In this document: positions 1 to 8,260 of the stretch, in pieces
How positions within the stretch are numbered: position 1 is the first letter of the stretch
How the letters are laid out: each line of letters begins with the position of its first letter
Notes under the pieces: model-generated
Databases searched by the model: none
The model's input: the letters and a program-made list of their open reading frames with translations, nothing else
Told to the model about the DNA's origin: nothing
Assembly: GCF_003478505.1 (NCBI RefSeq)
Contig: NZ_QUFI01000013.1
Span: 3,191 to 67,190, forward strand
Direction: 5' to 3'
Source: Clostridium sp. AF27-2AA
GTDB lineage: Bacteria > Bacillota > Clostridia > Lachnospirales > Lachnospiraceae
Length of the DNA: 64,000 nt
Position numbers and translations under genes: made by a program

Positions 1-48
1 ATCGCTGGATTCCAGGGTTCCTGCCATGGCAGCTTTCTTAACTTCCAT
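1..48 (-). CDS. citD: citrate lyase acyl carrier protein (gamma subunit), 5' fragment
   Basis: Only the first 16 codons are in the window; the gene runs off the left edge. The visible peptide, MEVKKAAMAGTLESSD, matches the conserved N-terminus of CitD (family pattern: M-x-I/V-x-x-x-A-x-A-G-T-L-E-S). In this family the protein carries the phosphoribosyl-dephospho-CoA prosthetic group that holds the acetyl/citryl thioester in the citrate lyase complex. The start is set by a GAGGAGG ribosome site 6-8 bases upstream. It lies downstream of citF on the same strand, but a promoter and a terminator-like hairpin separate the two genes. Confidence 0.85.
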   Translation of the reverse strand, partial: MEVKKAAMAGTLESSD

Positions 49-66
49 TTTTCTCCTCCTCTTATT

Positions 67-113
67 AAAAAAACAGGGGATGCAATCAACGCGCAGCCCC
101 TGCTATTTGCATC
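67..113 (-). promoter_or_regulatory. terminator/attenuator hairpin in the citD leader
   Basis: On the minus strand CAGGGG (102-97) pairs with CCCCTG (79-74), followed at once by seven T (73-67), the form of an intrinsic terminator. It ends just before the citD ribosome site. GATGCAA at 113-107, close to the predicted transcript start, is complementary to TTGCATC at 85-79, which overlaps the descending arm. The two pairings cross each other, so they exclude one another unless they form a pseudoknot. This suggests conditional attenuation of citD; that role is inferred. Confidence 0.55.
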
Positions 114-119
114 GTCCTC

Positions 120-148
120 AGTTTATCACTGGTGGACGTACGATTCAA
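120..148 (-). promoter_or_regulatory. candidate sigma-A promoter for citD
   Basis: On the minus strand, TTGAAT (148-143), a 17-base spacer and TAAACT (125-120) precede the citD leader hairpin. The predicted start near 113 would put the GATGCAA antiterminator strand at the very 5' end of the mRNA. The match is moderate, but the spacing is ideal. Confidence 0.5.
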
Positions 149-250
149 ATACTTAAATTCTTATAATGTACATAGGTTTTTTCTTATGTGTTTCCAGTAT
201 TTGATAGTTTTTATCCTATACATGTGTTGTATTTTTCCTGTGGGTAACTT

Positions 251-1813
251 TTACTCATCAAAGGTATATGGTTTGCTCTTACGCACCACATCCATAATGG
301 TACCGTCCCGGCTCTCAATGATGCCAACCACCTGATCCTCAAACTGGATTTCCTCCGGCGTGCCCACAATAGAACAGGCCATATCACGAAGTTCCTCAAT
401 CGTCTTAATTGGCAGGCCAGAATCCCTGTAAACCTCGATCAGATCCTGGCGGCGCGGATTGATGGCAATTCCATAGTCGGTCACCACCACATCCACTGTC
501 TCGCCCGGCGTAACTACAGTTACAACCCTGTCGCAGATGGTCGGGATACGGTTTCGTACCAGCGGAGCCACAATAATCGAACAATTCGAACCTGCTGCGG
601 TATCCGGGTGTCCACCTGGCGCTCCTCTCACAATGCCATCAGAACCGGTCACAACATTCACGTTAAAGTCCACATCTACTTCCAGCGCACCGAGAATCAC
701 AAAATCCAGTTGATTGACAAACGCACCCTTATTCATGGGGTTCGCGTACTCAGAGGTGGAAATCTCGTAATGATTCGGATTCTTTTTGATGGACTCGATG
801 GCACCAAGATCAAAATCCTGGGCGTCTACAATGTTTCGCACCAGGCCTTCTTCCAGCAAATCACAGATTGGCTTCGTAATGCCGCCGATAGCAAATCCCA
901 TGTGAATGCCTTTTTCCATCATGATCGGGCGCAGCATGGTATTGACCGCCAGGGAAGCGCCGCCGCCACCGGTCTGGAAGGAAAAGCCATCCTTAAAATA
1001 CGGAGATTTTGCAATGATCTGAGTACAGTACCGCGCCATCATCAGTTCCCGGACATCTTTCGTCATGCGGACTACGTTGCTGACAATCTTGCCCGGATTG
1101 CCAATCTCATCCACCACGCAGACATAGTCTACATCTACCATGGAAATGCTCGGCGGATAGTTTGGTGCGGGAACCAGGCAGTCTGTGATGACGACTACAT
1201 TGTCTGCATATTTTGCATCCACCATAGAATACGAAAGAACTCCGCAATCACTCTTGCCGCCGACCGCTCTTGCGTTACCATACTCATCGGAAGTTGGCGC
1301 ACCGATAAAGGCGATATCGATGTGAACATCTCCCTCCTCAATGGCCCTCACTCTTCCGCCATGAGAACGGATAATGGCCGGATTTTTCAATTTTCCGTGG
1401 GAAATTGCCTCTCCAATGCGGCCGCGCACGCCGGAAGACTGAATGCCGGTCACCACACCCTCCTCAATCAGATCTGCCACCGGATCATGGGCCGCTCCAA
1501 GGGAGCTGGCACAGATGGTGATATCTTTTATGCCAAGGGCCGCTACCTCCTTCATGACCATATTGACTACATAATCACCGTCACGAAAATGATGATGAAA
1601 TGACAGCACCATGCCGTCCCGGATACCGCATTTTAATAATGCTTCCCGGATGGAAGGCACCAGCTTGCTCTGTTTTGGGTCCACATATCCCTTCACCCTG
1701 GGGGCTGTTTTGCGATATCGTACGCCATCCCGGGCATATGCCCCTTTATATCCTTCCTTTCCGTAACGCTGTAAAATCTCATCTGGTATTTCCCGTCCCA
1801 CCGCATTTTCCAT
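251..1813 (-). CDS. citF: citrate lyase alpha subunit (citrate CoA-transferase)
   Basis: This 520-residue protein matches CitF in length (about 510) and in features such as the glycine-rich SFQTGGGGASLAVN segment and a C-terminal GGHPDTAAGSNCSIIVAPLV segment. In the citrate lyase complex the alpha subunit exchanges the acetyl group on the acyl carrier protein for citrate, before the beta subunit (CitE) cleaves it to oxaloacetate. The open frame extends to 1888, but the ATG at 1813 has an AAAGGAG site 8 bases upstream and starts the protein at MENAVGREIPDE. A LysR regulator is divergent from it. Usual cit operons run citD-citE-citF; here citF comes first and citD follows behind its own promoter. 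Confidence 0.9.
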   Translation of the reverse strand: MENAVGREIPDEILQRYGKEGYKGAYARDGVRYRKTAPRVKGYVDPKQSKLVPSIREALLKCGIRDGMVLSFHHHFRDGDYVVNMVMKEVAALGIKDITICASSLGAAHDPVADLIEEGVVTGIQSSGVRGRIGEAISHGKLKNPAIIRSHGGRVRAIEEGDVHIDIAFIGAPTSDEYGNARAVGGKSDCGVLSYSMVDAKYADNVVVITDCLVPAPNYPPSISMVDVDYVCVVDEIGNPGKIVSNVVRMTKDVRELMMARYCTQIIAKSPYFKDGFSFQTGGGGASLAVNTMLRPIMMEKGIHMGFAIGGITKPICDLLEEGLVRNIVDAQDFDLGAIESIKKNPNHYEISTSEYANPMNKGAFVNQLDFVILGALEVDVDFNVNVVTGSDGIVRGAPGGHPDTAAGSNCSIIVAPLVRNRIPTICDRVVTVVTPGETVDVVVTDYGIAINPRRQDLIEVYRDSGLPIKTIEELRDMACSIVGTPEEIQFEDQVVGIIESRDGTIMDVVRKSKPYTFDE

Positions 1814-1900
1814 ACGCGTTTCTCCTTTCATTGTGCAGTTCAACCGAAACATGATTTTCTTTTCTATGATTTCTCGTTGAATATTCACTATTTTTATGGT

Positions 1901-1952
1901 ATCATAACCCTAGTTCGTACACAACTAGTTTTTTTGTTATGGGTTTTATAAT
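1901..1952. promoter_or_regulatory. divergent citF/LysR promoter region with operator-like dyads
   Basis: The 164-base divergent spacer holds an inverted repeat, CTAGTT-N7-AACTAG (1910-1928), that contains the T-N11-A pattern bound by LysR-type proteins. A wider dyad, CATAAC (1903-1908) with GTTATG (1936-1941), surrounds it. A TATAAT -10 for the plus-strand regulator lies at 1947-1952, with no good -35. A TATGAT -10 for citF lies on the minus strand at 1906-1901. Weak -35 boxes overlapped by a dyad fit control by an activator. Confidence 0.5.
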
Positions 1953-1977
1953 ATTTTCATTATAAAAGAGGTGTTTC

Positions 1978-2922
1978 ATGAATATTAAACATGCACAATA
2001 TATGCTGACCGTCATGCAGGAAGGAAGCATCACACCAGCTGCAAAGAAACTATATATTTCCCAGCCCTCCTTAAGCCAGATGATCAAGCTGGTAGAAACC
2101 AATCTCGGCACCGCCATTTTCAACCGTTCTACTGACCCCATCACCCTGACTTACGCTGGCGAAAAATATATTGAGGCTGCAAAACAAATCCTGACTATCA
2201 ATAACAATCTGCAAAAAGAGATTGATGAAATTAACCATGAGGACCACGGCTGCTTAAAACTGGGAATTCCGGTTCAGCGTGCCATGCAGGTACTTCCGTA
2301 TGTGCTGCCCCGTTTTATGAAACAGTATCCTTACGTTGACATTGACTTACAGGAGCACGGTTCCGCCATCACGGAGTCCATGCTGTTAGAGGGATCCATT
2401 GATCTGGCCTGTCTGACCACCTACCCTAAGCAGGAGGAACTCAATTACATTCTCATTGAGGATGAAGATCTGGTTCTTTTAACCAGCCGCAACACCGATC
2501 TGGCCAGGCGGATTCCATCCGGAACCCCGATTGAAATTAGTGAGGCTAAAAATGAGAAGTTCATCTCCAGCCGCCCTGGCCACAACGTGAATACTGTACA
2601 GAAACAGCTTTTTGCCACCTACGATATCCAGCCGGATATTCTGCTGCAGACTTCCAGCATTGAGGTCGGCAAGCGCACTGCTATTTCCTGCGATGCCGTC
2701 ATGATCTGCCCGATCAACTATGTGGAGATGTCTCCGGAACTGTATCCGTACTGCGCGGTTTACCCAATCACGGGTATTGAAAATCAGAGAAGCTTCTACC
2801 TCTGTCACCGGAAAGACCTGTATCTTACAAAATATATGAGGGATTTCATCCACATTCTGACTGAAGTAGAAAAGCCATTCCTACATGGAACCGTATTTTC
2901 TGACGCAGCAAGCGAAAAATGA
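1978..2922 (+). CDS. LysR-family transcriptional regulator
   Basis: The 314-residue protein has a typical LysR layout. An N-terminal winged helix-turn-helix (about residues 1-60; the helix region reads GSITPAAKKLYISQPSLSQ) is followed by a periplasmic-binding-protein-like effector domain (about 90-295). An AGAGGTG site precedes the ATG. Its divergent position against citF, over a shared dyad, suggests it controls the citrate lyase genes and probably itself. The effector cannot be read from the sequence; citrate is a guess from context. A bidirectional terminator follows the gene. Confidence 0.9.
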   Translation: MNIKHAQYMLTVMQEGSITPAAKKLYISQPSLSQMIKLVETNLGTAIFNRSTDPITLTYAGEKYIEAAKQILTINNNLQKEIDEINHEDHGCLKLGIPVQRAMQVLPYVLPRFMKQYPYVDIDLQEHGSAITESMLLEGSIDLACLTTYPKQEELNYILIEDEDLVLLTSRNTDLARRIPSGTPIEISEAKNEKFISSRPGHNVNTVQKQLFATYDIQPDILLQTSSIEVGKRTAISCDAVMICPINYVEMSPELYPYCAVYPITGIENQRSFYLCHRKDLYLTKYMRDFIHILTEVEKPFLHGTVFSDAASEK

Positions 2923-2943
2923 CACAATCCCATCATACAAAAA

Positions 2944-2990
2944 GGATTTCCCACCGATCACTGAAGATCAAGTGGGAAATCCATTTTCGT
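2944..2990. terminator. bidirectional terminator between LysR and NlpC/P60 genes
   Basis: GGATTTCCCAC (2944-2954) pairs perfectly with GTGGGAAATCC (2972-2982), with A-rich sequence before and T-rich sequence after. It lies between two convergent genes and can serve both. Confidence 0.85.
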
Positions 2991-3013
2991 TTATTCTGTT
3001 CTCAGAGAAACCA

Positions 3014-4669
3014 TCAGTCCAGGAAGGACCGGATGGTCTTTGGAGTACGGTAATTCCAGGTAGAGATCTTGATTCCGCTTCTCCGGCTCGCCGCATGGAC
3101 GATCTGGCCATTGCCAATGTACATGGCCACGTGATTGACCGTGCCCTTGCTGTTGGTATAAAAAATGAGGTCACCCGGGCGCATCTCACTGGATTTGACT
3201 GACCGGCCAGTCTTCGCCTGTTCCCTGGAGGTTCTCGGAAGACCGACACCTGCCACATGGCTCAGAACATATTTCACAAAACCGGAACAGTCCGCACCAG
3301 TATGCGGATCATTGCCGCCCCAGACATAACGGCCGCCCACGAACTGCAGCGCGTAATTGACCACCTGACTGCGCAGGGAAGCCGCCTGATTCGACTTTTC
3401 TTCCAACGGCGAGAATTTGATTGCTTCATTTAAGGCATAACGCACTTCCACGTTGTTGTCGCGAGTGGAAATATAGGCATTATCTGCATTCTCCCCGCTG
3501 TCCCCGTCACCGGTATCCAGCTCAATCTCAACCCAGCCATCCAGCTGGGAAACAACAGAGTAGCGTTCTTCTTTGGAAATCTGGGTCCAGATCTTGGCAT
3601 CCGTGTTCGGCTCCGCCCGGACATTTAAACGATCCGTGGTTACAATTGCCATCAGGGAAGCAGCATTCACCGCAAGGTCTTTCGCTTCCTGTCCCACTGC
3701 CACATACTGGGGATCTGCTGTCACATAACCCGTAATGGAACCGGATTTGATCTTGTACCAGCCATCCAGTGTCTCCAGAATCTCTCCGGCCGCCTTACTC
3801 GGCAACTTGCCGATGATGTTTGCGGAAGAATCTGTACTTGGCTCCTTGCGAATATTTAAGTAGTTATCTACCTTAGAGATCAGCAGGTTATCATACTGGT
3901 TTAAAGCCATAGCCTTTAAGTCCAGCTTCCGGGCTTCATTTAAGGCCAGTCCCACCGTAACATAATCGGCGGAAATATAGCCGTCCGGAATCTTCACCCA
4001 GCCCTCCAGTTCTTCCTCTACCACATAACGCTCATTGGCCAGTGCCTGTCCTACCACATTCGTCGGATCCAGAACCGGATCCTGGCGGATATTCAGCTTT
4101 TCTGTCTCAACAATGGCCATCTTTGTGACATAATCCAGGGCTTTTTTGCGGGCCTCATCTCCGCTGATCACATACTGATTATGGATATATCCCTCAATAC
4201 CGCCAGAAGAAATGTGATCCCAGTCTCCTTCTGTTCCCAGAATCTCGCATGCACTGTTCTGCTCCAGCTTTCCGATGATCTTTCCGTCGGAGCCCGGCGT
4301 CTCCCGGACATTTAAGTAACCGGAAACCTGCACCAGACCAAGATTCTGATAGGAATCCACCACAGCCTGTTTTTCTGCCTCCTCCACATGAACATCCTGC
4401 GCTTCGGCATCGGCGGAGAGAGCCGCAGCTTCCGCATTTTCCTCTGAATCCGGATTTCCTGTCTCCGCATTGGAACCGGTTGCAATCTCTACGCTTCCAG
4501 AGTTTCCGGACAGGGCCGGAAATCCACCTTTTTCCCACACAAAAAAAACGCACAAAACCAGAAGGAGCAGAACCGTTCCGATTCCCGCATAATGCAGATA
4601 CCGTGCTCGTTTTCTGCGCCTTCTGGCTCTCTTTAAAATCTGGGTATAGTCTTTCTTTTCTTCAGACAT
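3014..4669 (-). CDS. membrane-anchored SH3b-repeat NlpC/P60 cell-wall hydrolase
   Basis: The 551-residue protein has a basic cytoplasmic tail, one membrane segment (about 27-45), a Glu/Ala-rich spacer and four bacterial SH3 repeats (about 113-168, 183-238, 262-325 and 340-405, each with an LNVR/LNIR signature). An NlpC/P60 domain follows (about 430-551). The catalytic set is visible: Cys461 in GADCSGF, His513 in NHVAMYIG and His525 in IVHAAS. The family cleaves D-gamma-glutamyl-diamino acid bonds of peptidoglycan stem peptides; SH3b repeats usually bind the wall. The AGGAG site fits the ATG. The substrate position and any role in sporulation or division are unknown. Confidence 0.9.
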   Translation of the reverse strand: MSEEKKDYTQILKRARRRRKRARYLHYAGIGTVLLLLVLCVFFVWEKGGFPALSGNSGSVEIATGSNAETGNPDSEENAEAAALSADAEAQDVHVEEAEKQAVVDSYQNLGLVQVSGYLNVRETPGSDGKIIGKLEQNSACEILGTEGDWDHISSGGIEGYIHNQYVISGDEARKKALDYVTKMAIVETEKLNIRQDPVLDPTNVVGQALANERYVVEEELEGWVKIPDGYISADYVTVGLALNEARKLDLKAMALNQYDNLLISKVDNYLNIRKEPSTDSSANIIGKLPSKAAGEILETLDGWYKIKSGSITGYVTADPQYVAVGQEAKDLAVNAASLMAIVTTDRLNVRAEPNTDAKIWTQISKEERYSVVSQLDGWVEIELDTGDGDSGENADNAYISTRDNNVEVRYALNEAIKFSPLEEKSNQAASLRSQVVNYALQFVGGRYVWGGNDPHTGADCSGFVKYVLSHVAGVGLPRTSREQAKTGRSVKSSEMRPGDLIFYTNSKGTVNHVAMYIGNGQIVHAASRRSGIKISTWNYRTPKTIRSFLD

Positions 4670-4742
4670 GGTATTCTCCTCATTGATAGGTTACTGTTCA
4701 CACGTTGCGCAACCAGCAACCATTTATGCCATTGTTCAGTAT

Positions 4743-4770
4743 ATCATACCTTGTCTGATATTTTAAGCAA
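4743..4770 (-). promoter_or_regulatory. candidate promoter of the NlpC/P60 gene
   Basis: Minus-strand TTGCTT (4770-4765), a 16-base spacer and TATGAT (4748-4743) lie about 75 bases upstream of the ATG. Confidence 0.5.
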
Positions 4771-4806
4771 TAGATGTGAAAAAAGTATTAATTTTTTTAA
4801 CAAATA

Positions 4807-5448
4807 TTACACTTTTTCTTTGTTCTGCGCTTCTTTTGCTTTGGCAAAGGCAATAATCATATCGGCGGTGCCATCCGGTCCCAGTACAGAACTGTTGATG
4901 CACATGTCGTAGCTTCTGGAATCGCCCCACTTCTTACTGGAATAATAATTGTAGTAGCTGGAACGTTTCTTATCGGTTTTTACCATGATATCTTTGGCCT
5001 TGGCATCATCGACATTGTAAAGATTCTTGATGCTCTTTAATTTATCCTCATCATTTCCGGTAACAAACACGGAAACCGTATTCGGATAATCTGCCAGCGC
5101 ATAATCCGCGCAGCGGCCTACAATCACACAGGATTCCTCATTGGCCAGTTTCTTGATCGTATCAAACTGTGCCAGGAAAATCTTATGATTGATCGGCATA
5201 TCCATATAAGCCGATGTGGTATATCCAAGAGAATAGGTGTCCATAACCAGGGAGTATAAAAAACTGCTGGTAGGCTTTTCATCATGGGTCTCAAACAATT
5301 CTTCGCATAATCCGCTTTCCTTGGCTGCTCTGGTAAGAAGTTCTTTATCGTAGCACTTCACGCCCAGTTTTTCTGCGATCTTCTGACCGATCATCTTACC
5401 GCCGCTTCCGCACTGACGTCCGATTGTAATAACAAGATTTCCTCTCAT
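4807..5448 (-). CDS. cytidylate kinase-like family protein
   Basis: The 213-residue protein opens with ITIGRQCGSGGKMIGQKIAEKLG, a P-loop region of the cytidylate-kinase-like family (Cmk relatives common in Clostridia). It also has an IVGRCADYAL segment and a Lys/Arg-rich YNYY region typical of the group. The real substrate of this family is not established, so CMP kinase activity should not be assumed. The frame extends upstream, but the ATG at 5448 has AAAGGAG at good spacing. It appears monocistronic with its own promoter. Confidence 0.8.
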   Translation of the reverse strand: MRGNLVITIGRQCGSGGKMIGQKIAEKLGVKCYDKELLTRAAKESGLCEELFETHDEKPTSSFLYSLVMDTYSLGYTTSAYMDMPINHKIFLAQFDTIKKLANEESCVIVGRCADYALADYPNTVSVFVTGNDEDKLKSIKNLYNVDDAKAKDIMVKTDKKRSSYYNYYSSKKWGDSRSYDMCINSSVLGPDGTADMIIAFAKAKEAQNKEKV

Positions 5449-5498
5449 ACTATCTTCTCCTTTCAGCATACACATGATGTAATTCTTTTATTAATTAG

Positions 5499-5507
5499 AT
5501 TATAGCA
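5499..5507 (-). promoter_or_regulatory. extended -10 promoter of the cytidylate kinase-like gene
   Basis: Minus-strand TGCTATAAT gives an extended -10 about 50 bases before the ATG. The -35 position (TATACA, 17 bases upstream) is poor, as is usual with extended -10 promoters. Confidence 0.55.
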
Positions 5508-5590
5508 CAAAACTTTTCAAATGTATAGGAACACAGTGGTGCATTTTGTTTATTTTCAGATAATTTTTGCAAAATCCATATACTCCGGCC

Positions 5591-6505
5591 TTAATCCTGT
5601 TCCAGCTTTCGCAGCAGCTTTTCAAAATACTCCGGAAGCGGTGCGCGAAACTCCATGTACTCTCCCGTAGCAGGATGAATAATCCCCAGCACCCCCGCAT
5701 GGAGGGTCTGACCCTGAAGGCCGGAAAACGGTACCTTTGCCGGTCCATAAACCTGATCTCCAAGAAGCGGATGACCGATACTTGCCATATGCACGCGGAT
5801 CTGATGCGTCCGTCCGGTTTCCAGCTGACATTCCACATAAGTAAAACGCCGAAACCGCTTCAGCACATGATAATGCGTCACTGCTTCCTTTCCGTTTTTC
5901 TCATTGATGCTCATTTTTTTGCGGTCCACCGGATGGCGTCCAATGGGCGCATTTACGGTACCATCATCCTCTTTGATGACACCATGAACAATCGCGTAAT
6001 ACTTGCGTGTGATGGAATGCACTTTCAACTGTTCCGCAATGGCATTGTGAGCTTTGTCATTCTTGCATACGATCAGGACCCCGGTGGTATCCATGTCAAT
6101 GCGGTGCACAATGCCCGGGCGCATGACGCCATTGATGCCGGAAAGTTCATCTTTGCAGTGGTACATCAGGCCATTCACAAGGGTTCCTGTATAGTGACCG
6201 GCAGCCGGGTGCACCACCATGCCCTTCGGCTTGTTGATGAGGATGATGTCTTTATCCTCATAGAGAATATCCAGATCCATGGGTTCTGCCGCAATCTCCG
6301 GTTCTACTGCCTCCGGTACCTCCAGGCAGATCTGATCTTTGTCTGCCAGTTTGTAATTGCTCTTTACTGTTTTCCCATTTACCTCTACACCGCCGTCCTT
6401 TAACAGCTTCTGAAGATAAGAACGGGAAAGATCTGCCAGCTGTTCACTTAAGTATTTATCAATTCGCTGCCCTGCAGCAGACTCCGCAGTCAATTCGTAA
6501 ATCAC
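5591..6505 (-). CDS. rluD: RluA/RluD-family 23S rRNA pseudouridine synthase
   Basis: The protein has an S4 RNA-binding domain (about 10-60) and a pseudouridine synthase domain with the HRID motif. The catalytic Asp is residue 137 in HRIDMDTTG, and GRTHQIRVH is the family's other signature. The enzyme converts uridines in 23S rRNA; the RluD subfamily is the best guess. I prefer the GTG at 6505 (304 residues). It overlaps the lspA stop as GTGA, has a purine-rich AGGGGGA site, and gives the usual start just before AGQRIDKYLS. An ATG at 6526 is possible but lacks a good site. The gene is translationally coupled to lspA. Confidence 0.85.
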   Translation of the reverse strand: MIYELTAESAAGQRIDKYLSEQLADLSRSYLQKLLKDGGVEVNGKTVKSNYKLADKDQICLEVPEAVEPEIAAEPMDLDILYEDKDIILINKPKGMVVHPAAGHYTGTLVNGLMYHCKDELSGINGVMRPGIVHRIDMDTTGVLIVCKNDKAHNAIAEQLKVHSITRKYYAIVHGVIKEDDGTVNAPIGRHPVDRKKMSINEKNGKEAVTHYHVLKRFRRFTYVECQLETGRTHQIRVHMASIGHPLLGDQVYGPAKVPFSGLQGQTLHAGVLGIIHPATGEYMEFRAPLPEYFEKLLRKLEQD

Positions 6506-7023
6506 CGGCGGTCCCCCTTCTTCCATTCAAAAATCGCGAGATCTTCTTCCTTATAGAAAAAGCAGAGGAGCAGAAGCAGAGCCGCTGTGGCCGTAGTCAC
6601 ATAAATATCAGCCACATTAAAGATTGGAAAATCAATCAGCTTAAAGTAAAGGAAATCCACCACATAGCCCTGAGTGGTACGGTCCACCATATTGCCCAGC
6701 GCACCTGCGGTAATCAGAATGGTGCACATGCGCAGGCCCAGATAACGCAGGCTGCTCCAGCCAGGCATGCGCCACATCACATAAATGGCTGCAGCTACCA
6801 CCACCGTTCCGATTACAAAGAAAAAGCCCTGTTTCCCCTGCAGCATGCCAAAAGCCGCGCCACGATTTTCCGAGTACAGCAGTTCAAACACACCATCCAG
6901 AATCACAAAGGGAGTCTTCCCCTTTAAATGCGCAACCGCAAGAAGTTTTGTATACTGGTCAAAAAGCACCAGTGCCAGGCTTAGAGCCGCCCAGGAAAGC
7001 AGATTAAATCCTCTCGTCTTCAT
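6502..7023 (-). CDS. lspA: lipoprotein signal peptidase (signal peptidase II)
   Basis: The 173-residue integral membrane protein has four hydrophobic segments and the two conserved aspartate regions of signal peptidase II: ALGNMVDR and FNVADIYV, which supply the catalytic Asp pair. It removes the signal peptide from diacylated prolipoproteins; substrates in this window include the D,D-carboxypeptidase, the DUF3048 lipoprotein and the liv binding protein. Its start overlaps the end of aroB by 20 bases and its end overlaps rluD. Confidence 0.95.
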   Translation of the reverse strand: MKTRGFNLLSWAALSLALVLFDQYTKLLAVAHLKGKTPFVILDGVFELLYSENRGAAFGMLQGKQGFFFVIGTVVVAAAIYVMWRMPGWSSLRYLGLRMCTILITAGALGNMVDRTTQGYVVDFLYFKLIDFPIFNVADIYVTTATAALLLLLCFFYKEEDLAIFEWKKGDRR

Positions 7024-8122
7024 CAGAGCCTCCCATCAGCCAGTCCAGGCATGTATTCATTTCCTCATCCGTTACCGTACGGTCAATAAACGCTTCTCCC
7101 ACACGGTGGAGCAGAATAAATTTGATTCTGCCGGAATCCATCTTCTTGTCATTCTTTGTGGCGGCAATGATCTCTTCTCTGGAAAGTCCAAAATCCGCAA
7201 TGGCAGTTGGAAGGCCGAAATCTGCAAATACTTCCCGGATATGCAGCGCCTCCTCCATGGTAATCTCCCCGCGCTTTGCGGAAAGTCCTGCCGCGGCTAC
7301 ACAGCCAAGGGCCACGCACTGACCGTGAAGCAGCTGAAAATGCATCAGCTTCTCAATGGCATGACCCAGCGTATGTCCAAAGTTTAAGATACCGCGGATT
7401 CCCTGTTCGGTTGGATCCTGTTCTACCACATCCCGCTTGACGCGGCAGCTGATCAGAATCATCTGTTCACAGGCAGAAAGGTCCCGCGCAAGAATCTCCT
7501 TCCGATGAGCCTGCAGCCATTCATAATAGTCCGCGTCCATGATCAGGCCATGCTTGATCACTTCGCCCATACCACAGGCAAACTGTTCCTCTGTCAGAGT
7601 CAGCAAACTGGTGGCAGCCGTGTAAACCAGCTGCGGCATATGGAAAGCGCCAACCATGTTCTTATAGGCATCAAAATCTACGCCGGTCTTACCGCCAATG
7701 CTGGAATCCACCTGGGAAAGCAGAGTGGTAGGTACCTGAATAAAACGAATGCCGCGCAGGTAGGTTGCCGCGGTAAATCCACAGAGATCTCCGACCACAC
7801 CGCCACCCAGAGCAACCAGCATATCATTCCGGTCATAATGGTTCTGAATCAGGAATTCGTACAAATTCCGGACGGTGTCCAGGTTTTTATTTTCTTCTCC
7901 CGCCGGGAACACAAAAAGATTCACCTCTTTGCAGAGCGGCTCCAGCTGACGGATCACTATATCACTGTAAAGCTCTGCAACTGTGCTGTCCGTCACCACA
8001 CAAAGTCTCCGCTCCCGCACGGAAAGAGAAGCCACTTCCTGTCCCAGTCTGTCATAATTTTCTTCCATTACAATATCATAAATGGGTTTTCCATCCCGAT
8101 GTACTGTCATGCGATCACTCAT
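7004..8122 (-). CDS. aroB: 3-dehydroquinate synthase
   Basis: The 372-residue protein has the full AroB pattern: an N-terminal NAD-binding part with GGGVVGDLCGFTAATYLRG, then QVPTTLLSQVDSSIGGKTGVD, then metal ligands in GEVIKHG and NFGHTLGHAIE. It makes 3-dehydroquinate from DAHP, step two of the shikimate pathway. The ATG has AGGAG 9 bases upstream. It is the first gene of a tight aroB-lspA-rluD unit. No strong promoter is visible between it and the upstream hairpin. Confidence 0.95.
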   Translation of the reverse strand: MSDRMTVHRDGKPIYDIVMEENYDRLGQEVASLSVRERRLCVVTDSTVAELYSDIVIRQLEPLCKEVNLFVFPAGEENKNLDTVRNLYEFLIQNHYDRNDMLVALGGGVVGDLCGFTAATYLRGIRFIQVPTTLLSQVDSSIGGKTGVDFDAYKNMVGAFHMPQLVYTAATSLLTLTEEQFACGMGEVIKHGLIMDADYYEWLQAHRKEILARDLSACEQMILISCRVKRDVVEQDPTEQGIRGILNFGHTLGHAIEKLMHFQLLHGQCVALGCVAAAGLSAKRGEITMEEALHIREVFADFGLPTAIADFGLSREEIIAATKNDKKMDSGRIKFILLHRVGEAFIDRTVTDEEMNTCLDWLMGGSDEDERI

Positions 8123-8170
8123 GATGTCTCTACTCCTTTTTTGTATTTTTAAAATCTGGATAAAAGAAAT

Positions 8171-8210
8171 ACAGACAACTTTCCTTCCAGTCCGTCGGAA
8201 AATTGTCTGT
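8171..8210 (-). terminator. hairpin between sepF and aroB (probable terminator)
   Basis: ACAGACAACTTTCC (8171-8184) pairs with GGAAAATTGTCTGT (8197-8210), with one interior mismatch region. On the minus strand it is followed by T-rich sequence (ATTTCTTTTAT). It ends the sepF unit, or acts as a leader attenuator for aroB, because no clear promoter separates them. Confidence 0.55.
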
Positions 8211-8260
8211 ACCCCTGTTCCTTCTTCGCAAAAGGTATATAACCTATTCTGATCTGTACT

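Noticed and set aside
608..1603. A 331-codon open frame on the plus strand
   Set aside because: It is fully antisense to citF, which has clear family motifs; no ribosome site and no recognisable domain.
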